From a virus, in IMG/VR virus record IMGVR_UViG_3300006920_000315, positions 1-21,307 of that record: a stretch of 21,307 nt of DNA, one strand, 5' to 3'. Under the pieces are notes generated by a model. That model saw only the letters and a program-made list of their open reading frames with translations, was not told the origin of the DNA and made no database searches. This document shows, piece by piece, positions 1 through 7,495 of this stretch (its first letter is position 1; each line of letters starts with the position of its first letter). Position numbers and translations under genes: made by a program.

Positions 1-423
1 ACACCATATACTGTGAATGACTTATTAAAAGCAGATGTGGTACTATTTCTATCCAATGATATGACTCCTATTCTTGAAGAGGACAACTCTTTTGGATTTA
101 AAAGGGTTATTGAAGAAATAGGTAGAGGCCAGCATACAGAGTTTGGAGTTGCTAGTAAAGCTAATAAACTTTGCATTACTTTTGGTTGTTTTAAAGATGA
201 AGTATTATACATCTATGAAACTAAAAATTCAAAAGTAAGTAATAAAGGCGAAGCTTATTGGGGGCAAGGGTATGCTTATCTAACTTCTAAATACTATGGA
301 AGTTGGGGAGCAGAGTTTTCGGATTTTGTGAGTGGTAATATGAGTACGGAGAGAAAAATTTTACATGATTTTTGTGTAAAAAATTCATCTTTAAAACTTT
401 TATTACTAGTAAATAATTCATAA
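1..423 (+). CDS. Partial protein, possible nucleoside deoxyribosyltransferase-like fold
   Basis: The reading frame is open to the left edge (codons for T-P-Y-T precede a GTG at 13), so this is probably the 3' part of a longer gene and the GTG is unlikely to be the true start. About 140 residues are visible. The segment KADVVLFLSND followed about 30 residues later by HTEFGVASKANKLCITFG resembles the pattern 'aDvvva... GTafEiGyA.a.gKpv' of nucleoside 2-deoxyribosyltransferases and related Rossmann-like proteins. The rest, rich in Tyr, Gly and Trp, matches nothing I recognise. A nucleotide-salvage role would suit the neighbourhood, but this rests on one weak motif. It ends 9 bases before the next gene. 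Confidence 0.6.
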   Translation, partial: TPYTVNDLLKADVVLFLSNDMTPILEEDNSFGFKRVIEEIGRGQHTEFGVASKANKLCITFGCFKDEVLYIYETKNSKVSNKGEAYWGQGYAYLTSKYYGSWGAEFSDFVSGNMSTERKILHDFCVKNSSLKLLLLVNNS

Positions 424-432
424 ATTTAAATT

Positions 433-924
433 ATGAATAAAAAATTGAAAGTGGTTAAATATTTCATAGATGTGTATCAACCTGAAAACACTATTTCAGT
501 TGAAGTATCTAATGAAAAAAGAAAAGCCACTATGGTTCTACAGGAGCCTTTTCCAGATATGCAGGAATTTGAAGATGAATTAAACAGTCTTGATTCAGAG
601 ATTTCTATGACAATTGATAATCAGCCATTATTAAATGTAACTGATGTCAAAGCAATAGAAAACCCAGATTGCCCTGTAACTCTTGACTTCATAGCTAATA
701 ATCAAGCTATACGCTTTCCTAAAGATCATCCCTTACATGGACAATTAGTCCTAGATATAAATGGCAAAGTCCAATACTATCGAAACTCTGTCCATTATGG
801 AGAAAGTCAAGATGAGGATTTAAGACAGGCAAGTAAGGAGCATACTTATATGTCTCCTGAAATAGAAGCAGAAGTCAATGGAAAAGTGTTAGTCATAATT
901 GATCAAGCACTTAAAACTCTTTAA
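433..924 (+). CDS. Hypothetical protein (163 aa)
   Basis: I do not recognise this protein. It is acidic and soluble-looking, with no signal peptide or membrane segment, and consists mainly of short alternating hydrophobic stretches that suggest beta strands, such as KVVKYFIDVY near the N-terminus and GKVLVIIDQAL at the C-terminus. The start is supported by the AATTATG context shared with many genes here. It is the last gene before a strong intrinsic terminator, so it probably ends a transcription unit running from left of the window. A virion or host-interaction role cannot be excluded. Confidence 0.8.
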   Translation: MNKKLKVVKYFIDVYQPENTISVEVSNEKRKATMVLQEPFPDMQEFEDELNSLDSEISMTIDNQPLLNVTDVKAIENPDCPVTLDFIANNQAIRFPKDHPLHGQLVLDINGKVQYYRNSVHYGESQDEDLRQASKEHTYMSPEIEAEVNGKVLVIIDQALKTL

Positions 925-930
925 CAAAAA

Positions 931-972
931 GAAAGTTAGCCTATAATAGGTTGACTTTCTTTTCTTTTTTTA
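931..972 (+). terminator. Intrinsic terminator after the 163-aa gene
   Basis: The 13-bp stem 931-943/947-959 has two G-U wobbles and a 3-base loop, and is followed by a T-rich tract at 960-971. An A-rich run precedes the stem, so it could also act weakly on the opposite strand. The next start codon is only about 20 bases downstream. Confidence 0.85.
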
Positions 973-991
973 TTATCTAAATTATAACAAA

Positions 992-2284
992 ATGTTAACA
1001 TTGCATCAAAGGGAAGTCCTTACTGATGGTCTGAATTTATTGCTTCGTTTTAATAAACTAGTACTAAAAGGTAGTGCTGGTGTGGGTAAAACTTTTGGTG
1101 CAGACTATTTAGAAATGATGTTGACTGAAAGATTTGGGCCACAACCTACTTATATTTCAGCTCCAACACATAAGGCTTTGTCTATCCTTAGAAGGAAAAT
1201 AGACATAGAAGGAAGAAAACACATTACTTTTATTACTGCACATTCAGCTTTAAAGCTGAAAAGAAGTATTCATAGAAGGACAGGAAAGATTAGTTTTAAG
1301 CCTAATTTCAGTCCTAATTACCCACCTTTAAAAGGTGTGAAAAGATTTTTTATTGATGAAAGTTCTATGCTTAATACTGAACTCATCAACTACATTGAAA
1401 GATATGCTGAAAAGGATTGTCTCATTGTTTTCTTAGGGGATGATAAACAAATCAATCCTGTAGGAGAACTAGATTCACCAGTATTTAAACGAAACTATCC
1501 TGAAGTAGAATTGACTGAAATTATTCGTCAAGGTCTTGGAAACCCAATAATTGATCTTAGTAGAAACCTTAATTGGATTTCCAGAAAGTCTAGTAATTTA
1601 GTAGAGGGGGAAGATGATAAATATATAGGGTATTCTCATACACAAGATAGAGAAAGAATCATTAAAGCTTTAGCTGAAGCTAATGGCACAGATGCTTTAA
1701 AGTATTTAGCTTGGACTAATAAGGAAGTTGATAATATTAATTTCTTTGTCAGAAAAGAAATCTACAAGAATCCTAAAAAAGTGGAACTTGGAGAATCATT
1801 AATATTCAATACTCCTTATGCTTCTCAGTTTTTTACTAATGAAGAAATTATAGTAAAAGAACTGGAAATTTTAACTCATAAATTTAGAGTTTTTACAGGC
1901 TACAAAGGGTATGAAGACTTTGACATAAAGTTGTATTGTATAAATGTGTCTGAAAAGACTAAAGTTAACGAGAAAGCTCCTTTTGGAATTCTTGTTGTAC
2001 ATGAAGATTCAGAAACCACAATTAAAGCTCTTGAATACAGACTGAAAAAACTTTGTAAAGATAGAATAATTGAATGGGTTGAATACTATACTTTTATTGA
2101 ACAATTTGCGGATTTGAAATATAATCATGCTTTAACTGTTCATAAAAGCCAAGGCAGTACCTTTACTAAAACCATTGTCAATGTAGGAGATATTCGTAGA
2201 AATAGAACAAAAGAAGAAAAACAAAGACTTCTTTATACAGCAGTAACTAGAGCAGCAGAAGTATTAGTACTTTATAACACTTAA
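992..2284 (+). CDS. dda: Dda-like SF1B DNA helicase
   Basis: ATP-dependent 5'-3' DNA helicase of the Dda/RecD/Pif1 group, expected to assist fork start-up, protein displacement or recombination. Visible motifs are Walker A GSAGVGKT (residues 27-34), Walker B/DExx IDESSM (D122, E123), motif III GDDKQINP near 150-157, the SF1B signature HKSQGSTF (384-391) and motif VI TAVTRA near the C-terminus. The length of 430 residues is almost that of T4 Dda (439), with no N-terminal RecBD-type extension. The start is 20 bases after a terminator tract. The downstream gene begins one base after its stop, so the two are probably co-translated. Function as a helicase is firm; exact orthology to Dda is inferred. 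Confidence 0.93.
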   Translation: MLTLHQREVLTDGLNLLLRFNKLVLKGSAGVGKTFGADYLEMMLTERFGPQPTYISAPTHKALSILRRKIDIEGRKHITFITAHSALKLKRSIHRRTGKISFKPNFSPNYPPLKGVKRFFIDESSMLNTELINYIERYAEKDCLIVFLGDDKQINPVGELDSPVFKRNYPEVELTEIIRQGLGNPIIDLSRNLNWISRKSSNLVEGEDDKYIGYSHTQDRERIIKALAEANGTDALKYLAWTNKEVDNINFFVRKEIYKNPKKVELGESLIFNTPYASQFFTNEEIIVKELEILTHKFRVFTGYKGYEDFDIKLYCINVSEKTKVNEKAPFGILVVHEDSETTIKALEYRLKKLCKDRIIEWVEYYTFIEQFADLKYNHALTVHKSQGSTFTKTIVNVGDIRRNRTKEEKQRLLYTAVTRAAEVLVLYNT

Positions 2285-2285
2285 A

Positions 2286-2570
2286 ATGAATTTTATGAAA
2301 AAGCAATATTTTACTATTAGTGGAACACTAGAACATATAGGAGACTTAGTTCAATTACCCAGAAGAAATAAAGATTTGTACAAAAGAGTCCTAACTATTG
2401 TTTCACCAGACAATCAGAAATTATTTCCTGAACTTAGGAATCACAACTTAGCAGCATTAGAGCATATTGCTATTGGTGATTTTATCACTATTGAATTTTC
2501 TTTTGAAGGGAGTGAAAAGAATGGTAAGAGGTATAACAATATCTTTATTTATTCTATAAATTCAATCTAA
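2286..2570 (+). CDS. DUF3127-like small protein, possible OB-fold ssDNA-binding protein
   Basis: This 94-residue protein has the pattern of DUF3127, a Bacteroidota family: an initial strand with SGTL, a central run of strands (KRVLTIVSP), then GDFITIEFSFEG and YNNIFIYSI at the end. DUF3127 proteins are thought to adopt an OB fold like SSB, but few have been characterised. Its position between a helicase and the DNA polymerase fits DNA binding. The ATG at 2286 follows the helicase stop by one base. An alternative ATG at 2295 has an upstream TTTT stretch like other starts here and would remove three residues. Family assignment is from memory of the motif and moderately sure. Confidence 0.75.
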   Translation: MNFMKKQYFTISGTLEHIGDLVQLPRRNKDLYKRVLTIVSPDNQKLFPELRNHNLAALEHIAIGDFITIEFSFEGSEKNGKRYNNIFIYSINSI

Positions 2571-2576
2571 AATACC

Positions 2577-4472
2577 ATGAAATATAGCATATTTGATATT
2601 GAGGCTGATGGACTTCTTGATACGATAACTAAGATACATTGTTTAAGTTATGAAACTTATATTGATGGAGAATTTTCTGAAAAGAGAACTTTAACAAAAT
2701 ATGAAGACATAGTAGACTATTTTAAACAAAATTTATTTTTCATAGGTCACAATATCATAAGGTATGATATTCCTGCTATTGAAACTATACTAGGTATAAC
2801 TATTAAGAATCAATACATTGATACTCTTGGATTATCCTGGTATTTATATCCTTATAGAAAAAAGCATGGACTAGAATGGTGGGGAGAAGATTTTGGAATA
2901 TCTAAGCCTGAAATTGAAGATTGGAATAATCTATCAATTGAAGAGTATATACATAGGTGTGAAGAAGATGTCAAGATTAACTCTACACTTTTTCATAAGC
3001 AGTATAGCTACTTATCAGCTATTTATTCAGGGAATGATTATAGAATACAAAGACTAATAGGTTATCTAAACTTTAAACTTGAATGTTTACGTGATCAGGA
3101 AGAAGTAAAGATTAAACTTGATACACAACTTGCAGAAGAGACTAAGTTACACCTGGAGTGGGTATTAGAGGAGAAGATGGATAGTCTTATCAACATTATG
3201 CCAGAGTCTTTAGGAAAAGTTATTAAAACCAAACCTACTAAGATGACTAAGAAAGATGGTACTCCATCTATTTTGGCTCTTAGGTGGTATAGTGCTTTAA
3301 CTGAATATGGCTTACCTCTTGAGACAGAAGTTATCAGAGAATTACCTAATCCTGCATCACCTACTCAATTAAAAGAGTGGTTAAAGACTTTAAATTGGGA
3401 ACCTCAGACTTTTAAGATTTCTAAAGCAACTAAGAAAGAAGTACCACAAGTATCTTTACCTTTTGGTCAAGGTATTTGTCCTAGTGTACAAGCCTTATAT
3501 GAAGATAATCCTGGGCTCGAAGAGTTAGAGAATCTTTATATGGCAAGGCATAGACTTGGACTTATGAAATCTTTCTTAAAGGTAGTGGATAAGAATGGGT
3601 ATGTATATAGTACTGCACATGGTTTTACAAATACTCTTAGGTTACAACACATGAAACCTATTGCTAATTTGCCAGGTGTTTATAAACCTTATGGTAAGGA
3701 AGTAAGGGGGTGTTTAAAAGTGCCTAGTGAAGAGTATTTAATGTGTGGTTCTGATATATCTGGTCTTGAAGATAATACTAAGCAGCATTACATCTATTTC
3801 TTTGATCCACAGTATGTGACAGAAATGAGAGTTCCAAACTTTGATCCTCATATTGATATTGCTTTAGTTGGAGAAATGATTACTGAAGAAGATGCAGAAT
3901 TTTTTAAAGCTTATGATGAAAGCACAGCTTCTCATGCAGATAAAGTGAAGTATAAGGAGATCAAGAACATCAGAACAGATGCAAAAACAGTTAACTTTAG
4001 TGCTACTTATGGTGCTGGGCCTGCAAAGATTGCTGAGACTTTAAAGAAACCTTTAGAGGCTGGTAAATTGTTACATGAAACTTATTGGAAACGTAATGCA
4101 GCAATTAAGAAAACTGCTGATGCTTGTGTAGTTAAAACTTTTTATAAGCAGAAATGGTTATACAATCCTGTATCTGGTTTTTGGATGTTTTTAAAAGAGG
4201 ATAAAGATAAGTTCTCAACTCTTAATCAATCTACTGGTGTATATGTCTTTGATACTTGGGTACGTAAATGCAGAGAATTCTTGAAAGAGTATAACATTAA
4301 GATATGTATGCAATATCATGATGAAATACTTTTATACTGTAAAGCAGAACAAAAAACTATTGTAGAGCCATTGCTAAAACAAGCAATGAAAGAAACTAAT
4401 GTTGATTTAAACCTTAATGTTGAAATCGGCATCTCTGTAGATTGGGGAACCAACTATGCAGAATGCCACTAA
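2577..4472 (+). CDS. DNA polymerase, family A (T7 gp5-like) with 3'-5' exonuclease
   Basis: Replicative DNA polymerase. The N-terminal proofreading exonuclease retains D7 and E9 (FDIEADG), Exo II GHN..YD (N59, D64) and Exo III with D131, with His126 five residues before it. The polymerase domain has motif A SDISGLE (D393; steric-gate E398), motif B RTDAKTVNFSATYGAG (R466, K470, Y478) and motif C HDE (581-583). Motifs A and B resemble T7 gp5 more than bacterial Pol I. At 631 residues it is about 70 shorter than T7 gp5, leaving little room for the thioredoxin-binding insertion. There is no 5'-nuclease domain. It starts six bases after the DUF3127-like gene and ends ten bases before a run of small genes. 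All catalytic residues appear intact. Confidence 0.96.
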   Translation: MKYSIFDIEADGLLDTITKIHCLSYETYIDGEFSEKRTLTKYEDIVDYFKQNLFFIGHNIIRYDIPAIETILGITIKNQYIDTLGLSWYLYPYRKKHGLEWWGEDFGISKPEIEDWNNLSIEEYIHRCEEDVKINSTLFHKQYSYLSAIYSGNDYRIQRLIGYLNFKLECLRDQEEVKIKLDTQLAEETKLHLEWVLEEKMDSLINIMPESLGKVIKTKPTKMTKKDGTPSILALRWYSALTEYGLPLETEVIRELPNPASPTQLKEWLKTLNWEPQTFKISKATKKEVPQVSLPFGQGICPSVQALYEDNPGLEELENLYMARHRLGLMKSFLKVVDKNGYVYSTAHGFTNTLRLQHMKPIANLPGVYKPYGKEVRGCLKVPSEEYLMCGSDISGLEDNTKQHYIYFFDPQYVTEMRVPNFDPHIDIALVGEMITEEDAEFFKAYDESTASHADKVKYKEIKNIRTDAKTVNFSATYGAGPAKIAETLKKPLEAGKLLHETYWKRNAAIKKTADACVVKTFYKQKWLYNPVSGFWMFLKEDKDKFSTLNQSTGVYVFDTWVRKCREFLKEYNIKICMQYHDEILLYCKAEQKTIVEPLLKQAMKETNVDLNLNVEIGISVDWGTNYAECH

Positions 4473-4482
4473 AAATTAAATT

Positions 4483-4662
4483 ATGAAAAGTTATATCGTT
4501 ATTTTTATTCCAGCCAATAGGCTAAACGAAGAAGACCCTTCAGACTTTAAAGAATGGAGAAACATAGGAACTCATGCAAATGATAGAGCAGCTAGAGAAG
4601 TTGCTAACATCCTTGTTGGCAAAGGTCTTCTTGTTAATATAGAATCCGAAATAGTTGATTAA
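4483..4662 (+). CDS. Small hypothetical protein (59 aa)
   Basis: A short reading frame with a good start context (AAATTATG) that fills the gap between the polymerase and the next small gene. The product begins MKSYIVIFIPANRL, a hydrophobic strand, then a charged stretch containing DFKEWRN, an alanine-rich predicted helix (NDRAAREVANILVGKG) and a final strand LLVNIESEIVD. The TAA stop is followed two bases later by the next ATG. I recognise no family. The layout of strand, helix and strand recalls the next two genes. Confidence 0.7.
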   Translation: MKSYIVIFIPANRLNEEDPSDFKEWRNIGTHANDRAAREVANILVGKGLLVNIESEIVD

Positions 4663-4664
4663 TT

Positions 4665-4847
4665 ATGTGGGTAATATATTGGACTGTAAAAAAGAAAGAT
4701 GTTAGTGGCTATTCAAGACTTGAAAGTGACTACTATGTTACAGAAAATGAAGATGGGGCTAAAGCACTTTATGAATCTCGTCTTAAAAATGAAAAGACTT
4801 TGACTGCTGGTTATGCTAAAGTTGTAGCCAGCACTCCTTTAACGTAA
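4665..4847 (+). CDS. Small hypothetical protein (60 aa)
   Basis: The start is TTAATTATG, two bases after the previous stop. The N-terminus WVIYWTVKKKD and the segment SDYYVTEN look like two strands, followed by a helix (DGAKALYESRLKNE) and a strand (GYAKVVAST). This predicted beta-beta-alpha-beta layout is similar to the gene downstream, suggesting a small tandem family. No catalytic motif, signal peptide or membrane segment is visible, and the function is unknown. Confidence 0.72.
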   Translation: MWVIYWTVKKKDVSGYSRLESDYYVTENEDGAKALYESRLKNEKTLTAGYAKVVASTPLT

Positions 4848-4864
4848 ACCTTTAAAATTTAATT

Positions 4865-5068
4865 ATGTACCTAGTAGAAATAGTTTGGAATAGAGAATTT
4901 GATTGGACTCCAGTAAAAGAATTGGATACTCTACCTAAAGCAGAACAACTTGCTAGTGTTTATCTTAACTCTGGTGATGGAGCTAGAGTTAAAAAAGCGA
5001 AAATCACTAACACTGAAACAGGTAAAATTGAATGGCCTAGTTATTTAAAAGCAAAAAAGACACCTTAA
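4865..5068 (+). CDS. Small hypothetical protein (67 aa)
   Basis: The start has the AATTATG context. The N-terminus YLVEIVWNREF aligns loosely with WVIYWTVKKKD of the upstream gene. A helix with PKAEQLASVYLN and a strand RVKKAKITN follow, then a basic tail ending LKAKKTP. The basic C-terminus could favour nucleic-acid contact, but there is no recognisable motif. It lies in a run of four small genes between polymerase and helicase genes. Confidence 0.73.
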   Translation: MYLVEIVWNREFDWTPVKELDTLPKAEQLASVYLNSGDGARVKKAKITNTETGKIEWPSYLKAKKTP

Positions 5069-5070
5069 TT

Positions 5071-5352
5071 ATGGAAAATGAGCAAACAAGAGCTAATTTA
5101 GATAATATTGTTAGACAAACTTTATTTGATACTATGGGCTATGAACTAGTGGAAGGGGGAAATACAATGCACTACACAATGGACATAGAGGTGACTGTTG
5201 AAGCTCTTTCATCATTAATTAAAAATCTATTATCTGTAGATATTAATGAAAAAATAGTGTGGAGACTATCTCCAGAAGGAAGTCCTTATAATTTACAAAT
5301 TCCAGAAGTAATTAAAGACATTATTAAAACTTACAGAAAAGGGTGTGATTGA
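5071..5352 (+). CDS. Hypothetical protein (93 aa)
   Basis: The ATG lies two bases after the previous stop and has the TTAATTATG context. The product is acidic with a helical N-terminus (TRANLDNIVRQTLFDTM), an amphipathic segment EVTVEALSSLIKNLLSVD and a helical C-terminus (EVIKDIIKTYRKG). It ends in TGA, 61 bases before the helicase start. I recognise no family and see no cofactor or metal-binding pattern. Confidence 0.75.
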   Translation: MENEQTRANLDNIVRQTLFDTMGYELVEGGNTMHYTMDIEVTVEALSSLIKNLLSVDINEKIVWRLSPEGSPYNLQIPEVIKDIIKTYRKGCD

Positions 5353-5413
5353 TTAGTTACTATCTCTCTCTTCAAAACCCCCACTAATTCTTATACACTT
5401 TAAATCAAGTTTT

Positions 5414-6685
5414 ATGACAAACAAAGAAAAGACTAGAATCCAAAATGAAATTGTTAATTCTGTAGAAGAGTTGCATGGGAGATTATTACTTGCTCCTAGA
5501 GTAGGTAAATCTCGGATTGCAATACAGTTAATAAAGAAATTTAAGCCTCAGTCTATTCTTTGGGTATCTCCTTCAGCTAATTTAGTTAAGAAGGAAATAC
5601 CAGAAGAGTTTATAACATGGGGGGCTAAGAAGTACCTTAAAAGACTTACTACTGTAACTTATAGTTCTTTACCAAAGATAAAAGAGAAATTTGATCTCAT
5701 TATATTGGATGAAGAACAGCATCTTACAGAGTTAAATTCTCAAAAATTGATTCAGAATGGCAACTATGATTCTATTTTATCTATGACTGGTACACCAACT
5801 AAACATAGAAACAAATTGAATCTTTATAAAGCCTTGAATCTAGGTACTCTTTATGAAATGAAAATCAATACTGCTGTAGATTTAGGTATTTTGGCTAACT
5901 ATGAAGTTACCGTTTTAAAAATTCCTTACAACAGAGAAAAGATGAAAAAGTATAGTCAAGTACAAGCTGCCATTGAAAGCAAAACAGTGGCTACATTTGA
6001 ATATCATGAAACACATCTGACTCTAAAAGGACAATTAGAAGGTGGTCTTGGTCTATCTGAAAGAGAACCTAAACATGGGGGAAAACTCTTTGCCATTATT
6101 GGTAAAGATGAAAGAACTATGGGCTACTTTGTAGTAAAAGAGGATGGTACATATACTGGCAAGGTAGTTATTGAAGGTACAGAGTATAGATTTACAGATG
6201 ATAAGGTACACTTACCTTATCACAAAAGTATGTTAATCGCTAGAAAACGCTACATAGGAGATTCACAATTAAAAACAGATGTAGCAAAAACTCTTCTTCA
6301 AAGACTTGAGGGGAAAAGAAAAATTATCTTTTGTAATAGTATTGAACAAGCAGAGATATTATCTCCTGAATGCACATTCCATAGCAAAACTACCAGAACA
6401 AATCTAGATGGGTTTTTAGATGGCTTTGAAGATACAATTGCAATGGTAAATATGGGTGGTACAGGTTTCACCTTTAAAAGATTGGATCATCTTATTATTG
6501 TACAGTGTGATTCTGATAGAAATGGCTCTACATCTCAAAAGATATGTAGGACTTTATTAAGTCAGAAACAGTACGCAGCAAAGGTGTGGGTTTTATGTAT
6601 TGAGGGTACTCAAGATGAAGTTTGGACAAAACTTACTCTTGAAAGTTTTGACCCTAGTAAAATAACTTATAAAACTTTTGAATGA
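5414..6685 (+). CDS. SF2 DNA helicase/translocase (SNF2/UvsW-like)
   Basis: Superfamily 2 ATPase with two RecA-like lobes. Lobe 1 has Walker A LAPRVGKSR (K32), the DExH-type box LDEEQH (99-103) and motif III SMTGTPT (124-128). Lobe 2 has RKIIFCNS (motif IV), VNMGGTGFTF (motif V) and QKICR in the place of the usual QxxGR (motif VI). A 100-residue insertion rich in strands lies between the lobes. SNF2-type helicases are a standard part of crAss-like phage replication modules; UvsW-type branch migration or fork remodelling is the likely job. The start follows a 61-base spacer with TTTT just before ATG, and the stop overlaps the next ATG by four bases. Confidence 0.88.
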   Translation: MTNKEKTRIQNEIVNSVEELHGRLLLAPRVGKSRIAIQLIKKFKPQSILWVSPSANLVKKEIPEEFITWGAKKYLKRLTTVTYSSLPKIKEKFDLIILDEEQHLTELNSQKLIQNGNYDSILSMTGTPTKHRNKLNLYKALNLGTLYEMKINTAVDLGILANYEVTVLKIPYNREKMKKYSQVQAAIESKTVATFEYHETHLTLKGQLEGGLGLSEREPKHGGKLFAIIGKDERTMGYFVVKEDGTYTGKVVIEGTEYRFTDDKVHLPYHKSMLIARKRYIGDSQLKTDVAKTLLQRLEGKRKIIFCNSIEQAEILSPECTFHSKTTRTNLDGFLDGFEDTIAMVNMGGTGFTFKRLDHLIIVQCDSDRNGSTSQKICRTLLSQKQYAAKVWVLCIEGTQDEVWTKLTLESFDPSKITYKTFE

Positions 6686-6816
6686 AAAAGAAAGAAGTTA
6701 AACCAGGCAAACAACTAAGTCTCTTCGATGTCGAAGATCAAAAAGTTGTTGACAAATTATTAGATGGAGTTAAAAAAAGAGAAAATGAAAAAACCGATAA
6801 ATCTAAAATTGATTGA
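6682..6816 (+). CDS. 44-aa microprotein with beta-clamp-binding motif QLSLF
   Basis: The ATG overlaps the helicase stop (ATGA), a typical coupled start. The 44-residue product is highly charged and begins MKKKEVKPGKQLSLFDVEDQ. Residues 11-15, QLSLF, match the consensus pentapeptide (QL[S/D]LF) by which bacterial proteins bind the DNA polymerase III sliding clamp. The remainder is a lysine- and glutamate-rich, probably helical or disordered tail. Its 3' end overlaps the next gene in another frame, so it is easy to miss in automated calls. Inference: it may recruit the host clamp to the phage replisome or occupy it to inhibit host replication. Gene reality is supported by the coupled start, filling of an otherwise empty 80 bases and the exact motif. 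Confidence 0.68.
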   Translation: MKKKEVKPGKQLSLFDVEDQKVVDKLLDGVKKRENEKTDKSKID

Positions 6817-7339
6817 ATTATTTCAAAATAATAACCTAGATACTTCCGATTGCGTTGCTTATTTGTTATCTTTGTATTTCAGCTGTGAACCAAGCTATAT
6901 ACCAGATTCCTTAAAACAAAAAGTAAATGCTCTCAGCATTGTTGTATATAACAGAGATACATATAGTTATACCTGGCTACAACCTTTATTTGCTGAAGAA
7001 GAAATCAGATTAGATTGGGTTATTACTGAATACTTACCTTTGTTTAAGCCTTTTGGCAAAGACAATAAATTTAAAAGAGAATGTACTGCTAGGATGGAAG
7101 CATTAATGTATGCTCATCCTGATGTGTCAAAAGAATTAGTCTTACAAGCAACAAGACTCTATATAGAAACTTGTCTCCACGAAAGAAGACAAGCTAAATA
7201 TGTGAGTAACCCACACTACTTTATTCAAAAAGATAAAGGGGTAAATATGACTAATCCTATACTTACATATGTTGACTTAGTAAAGGAAAACAAACTAAGT
7301 AGCAAAGGGAGGCAAAGTCCTTCTATCACAATGAAGTAA
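6785..7339 (+). CDS. Hypothetical protein (184 aa), candidate replication accessory protein
   Basis: I chose the ATG at 6785 because it follows an A-rich stretch. An in-frame ATG at 6764 would add seven residues. Either start overlaps the microprotein gene. The protein is alpha-helical with conserved-looking aromatic positions (WLQPLF, LDWVITEYLPLFKPF), a basic segment GKDNKFKRECTARM and a C-terminal stretch RLYIETCLHERRQAKYVSNP leading to PHYFIQKDKG. The latter resembles the end of phage replication proteins in which a helical domain is followed by 'ryi...fi..g'. Its position one gene before the DnaB-like helicase makes a helicase loader or adaptor possible, but this is inference only. There is no P-loop, so it would not be a DnaC-type ATPase. 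Confidence 0.78.
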   Translation: MKKPINLKLIELFQNNNLDTSDCVAYLLSLYFSCEPSYIPDSLKQKVNALSIVVYNRDTYSYTWLQPLFAEEEIRLDWVITEYLPLFKPFGKDNKFKRECTARMEALMYAHPDVSKELVLQATRLYIETCLHERRQAKYVSNPHYFIQKDKGVNMTNPILTYVDLVKENKLSSKGRQSPSITMK

Positions 7340-7342
7340 CCT

Positions 7343-7495
7343 ATGAACACATATGTATGTACTGTAACAGAGACAAAGATTAAAGTGGAACTAAAGACTG
7401 ATCTTAGTTCTTCTTTTATGACACATGAAATAGAAGCAGACAGTGTTAAAGAGGCTACTAGAAAATTTCTAAATTGGTTAATTATAAATGAGTAA
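7343..7495 (+). CDS. Small hypothetical protein (50 aa)
   Basis: Three bases separate the previous stop from this ATG, and the stop region overlaps the start of the DnaB-like gene by eight bases (ATGAGTAA). The product has two predicted strands (TYVCTVTETKIKVEL and SSFMTHEIEA) followed by a helix (SVKEATRKFLNWLIINE). The C-terminal 'EADSVKEATRKF' pattern is common in small strand-strand-helix phage proteins. The function is unknown. Fit to the gap and the coupled downstream start support it as real. Confidence 0.65.
   Translation: MNTYVCTVTETKIKVELKTDLSSSFMTHEIEADSVKEATRKFLNWLIINE

Noticed and set aside
5353-5413. Possible promoter in the 61-base spacer before the SF2 helicase
   Set aside because: There is no convincing TTTG/TAnnTTTG pair or leader like those at 9293 and 9666; nothing beyond an AT-rich spacer with a C run is visible.
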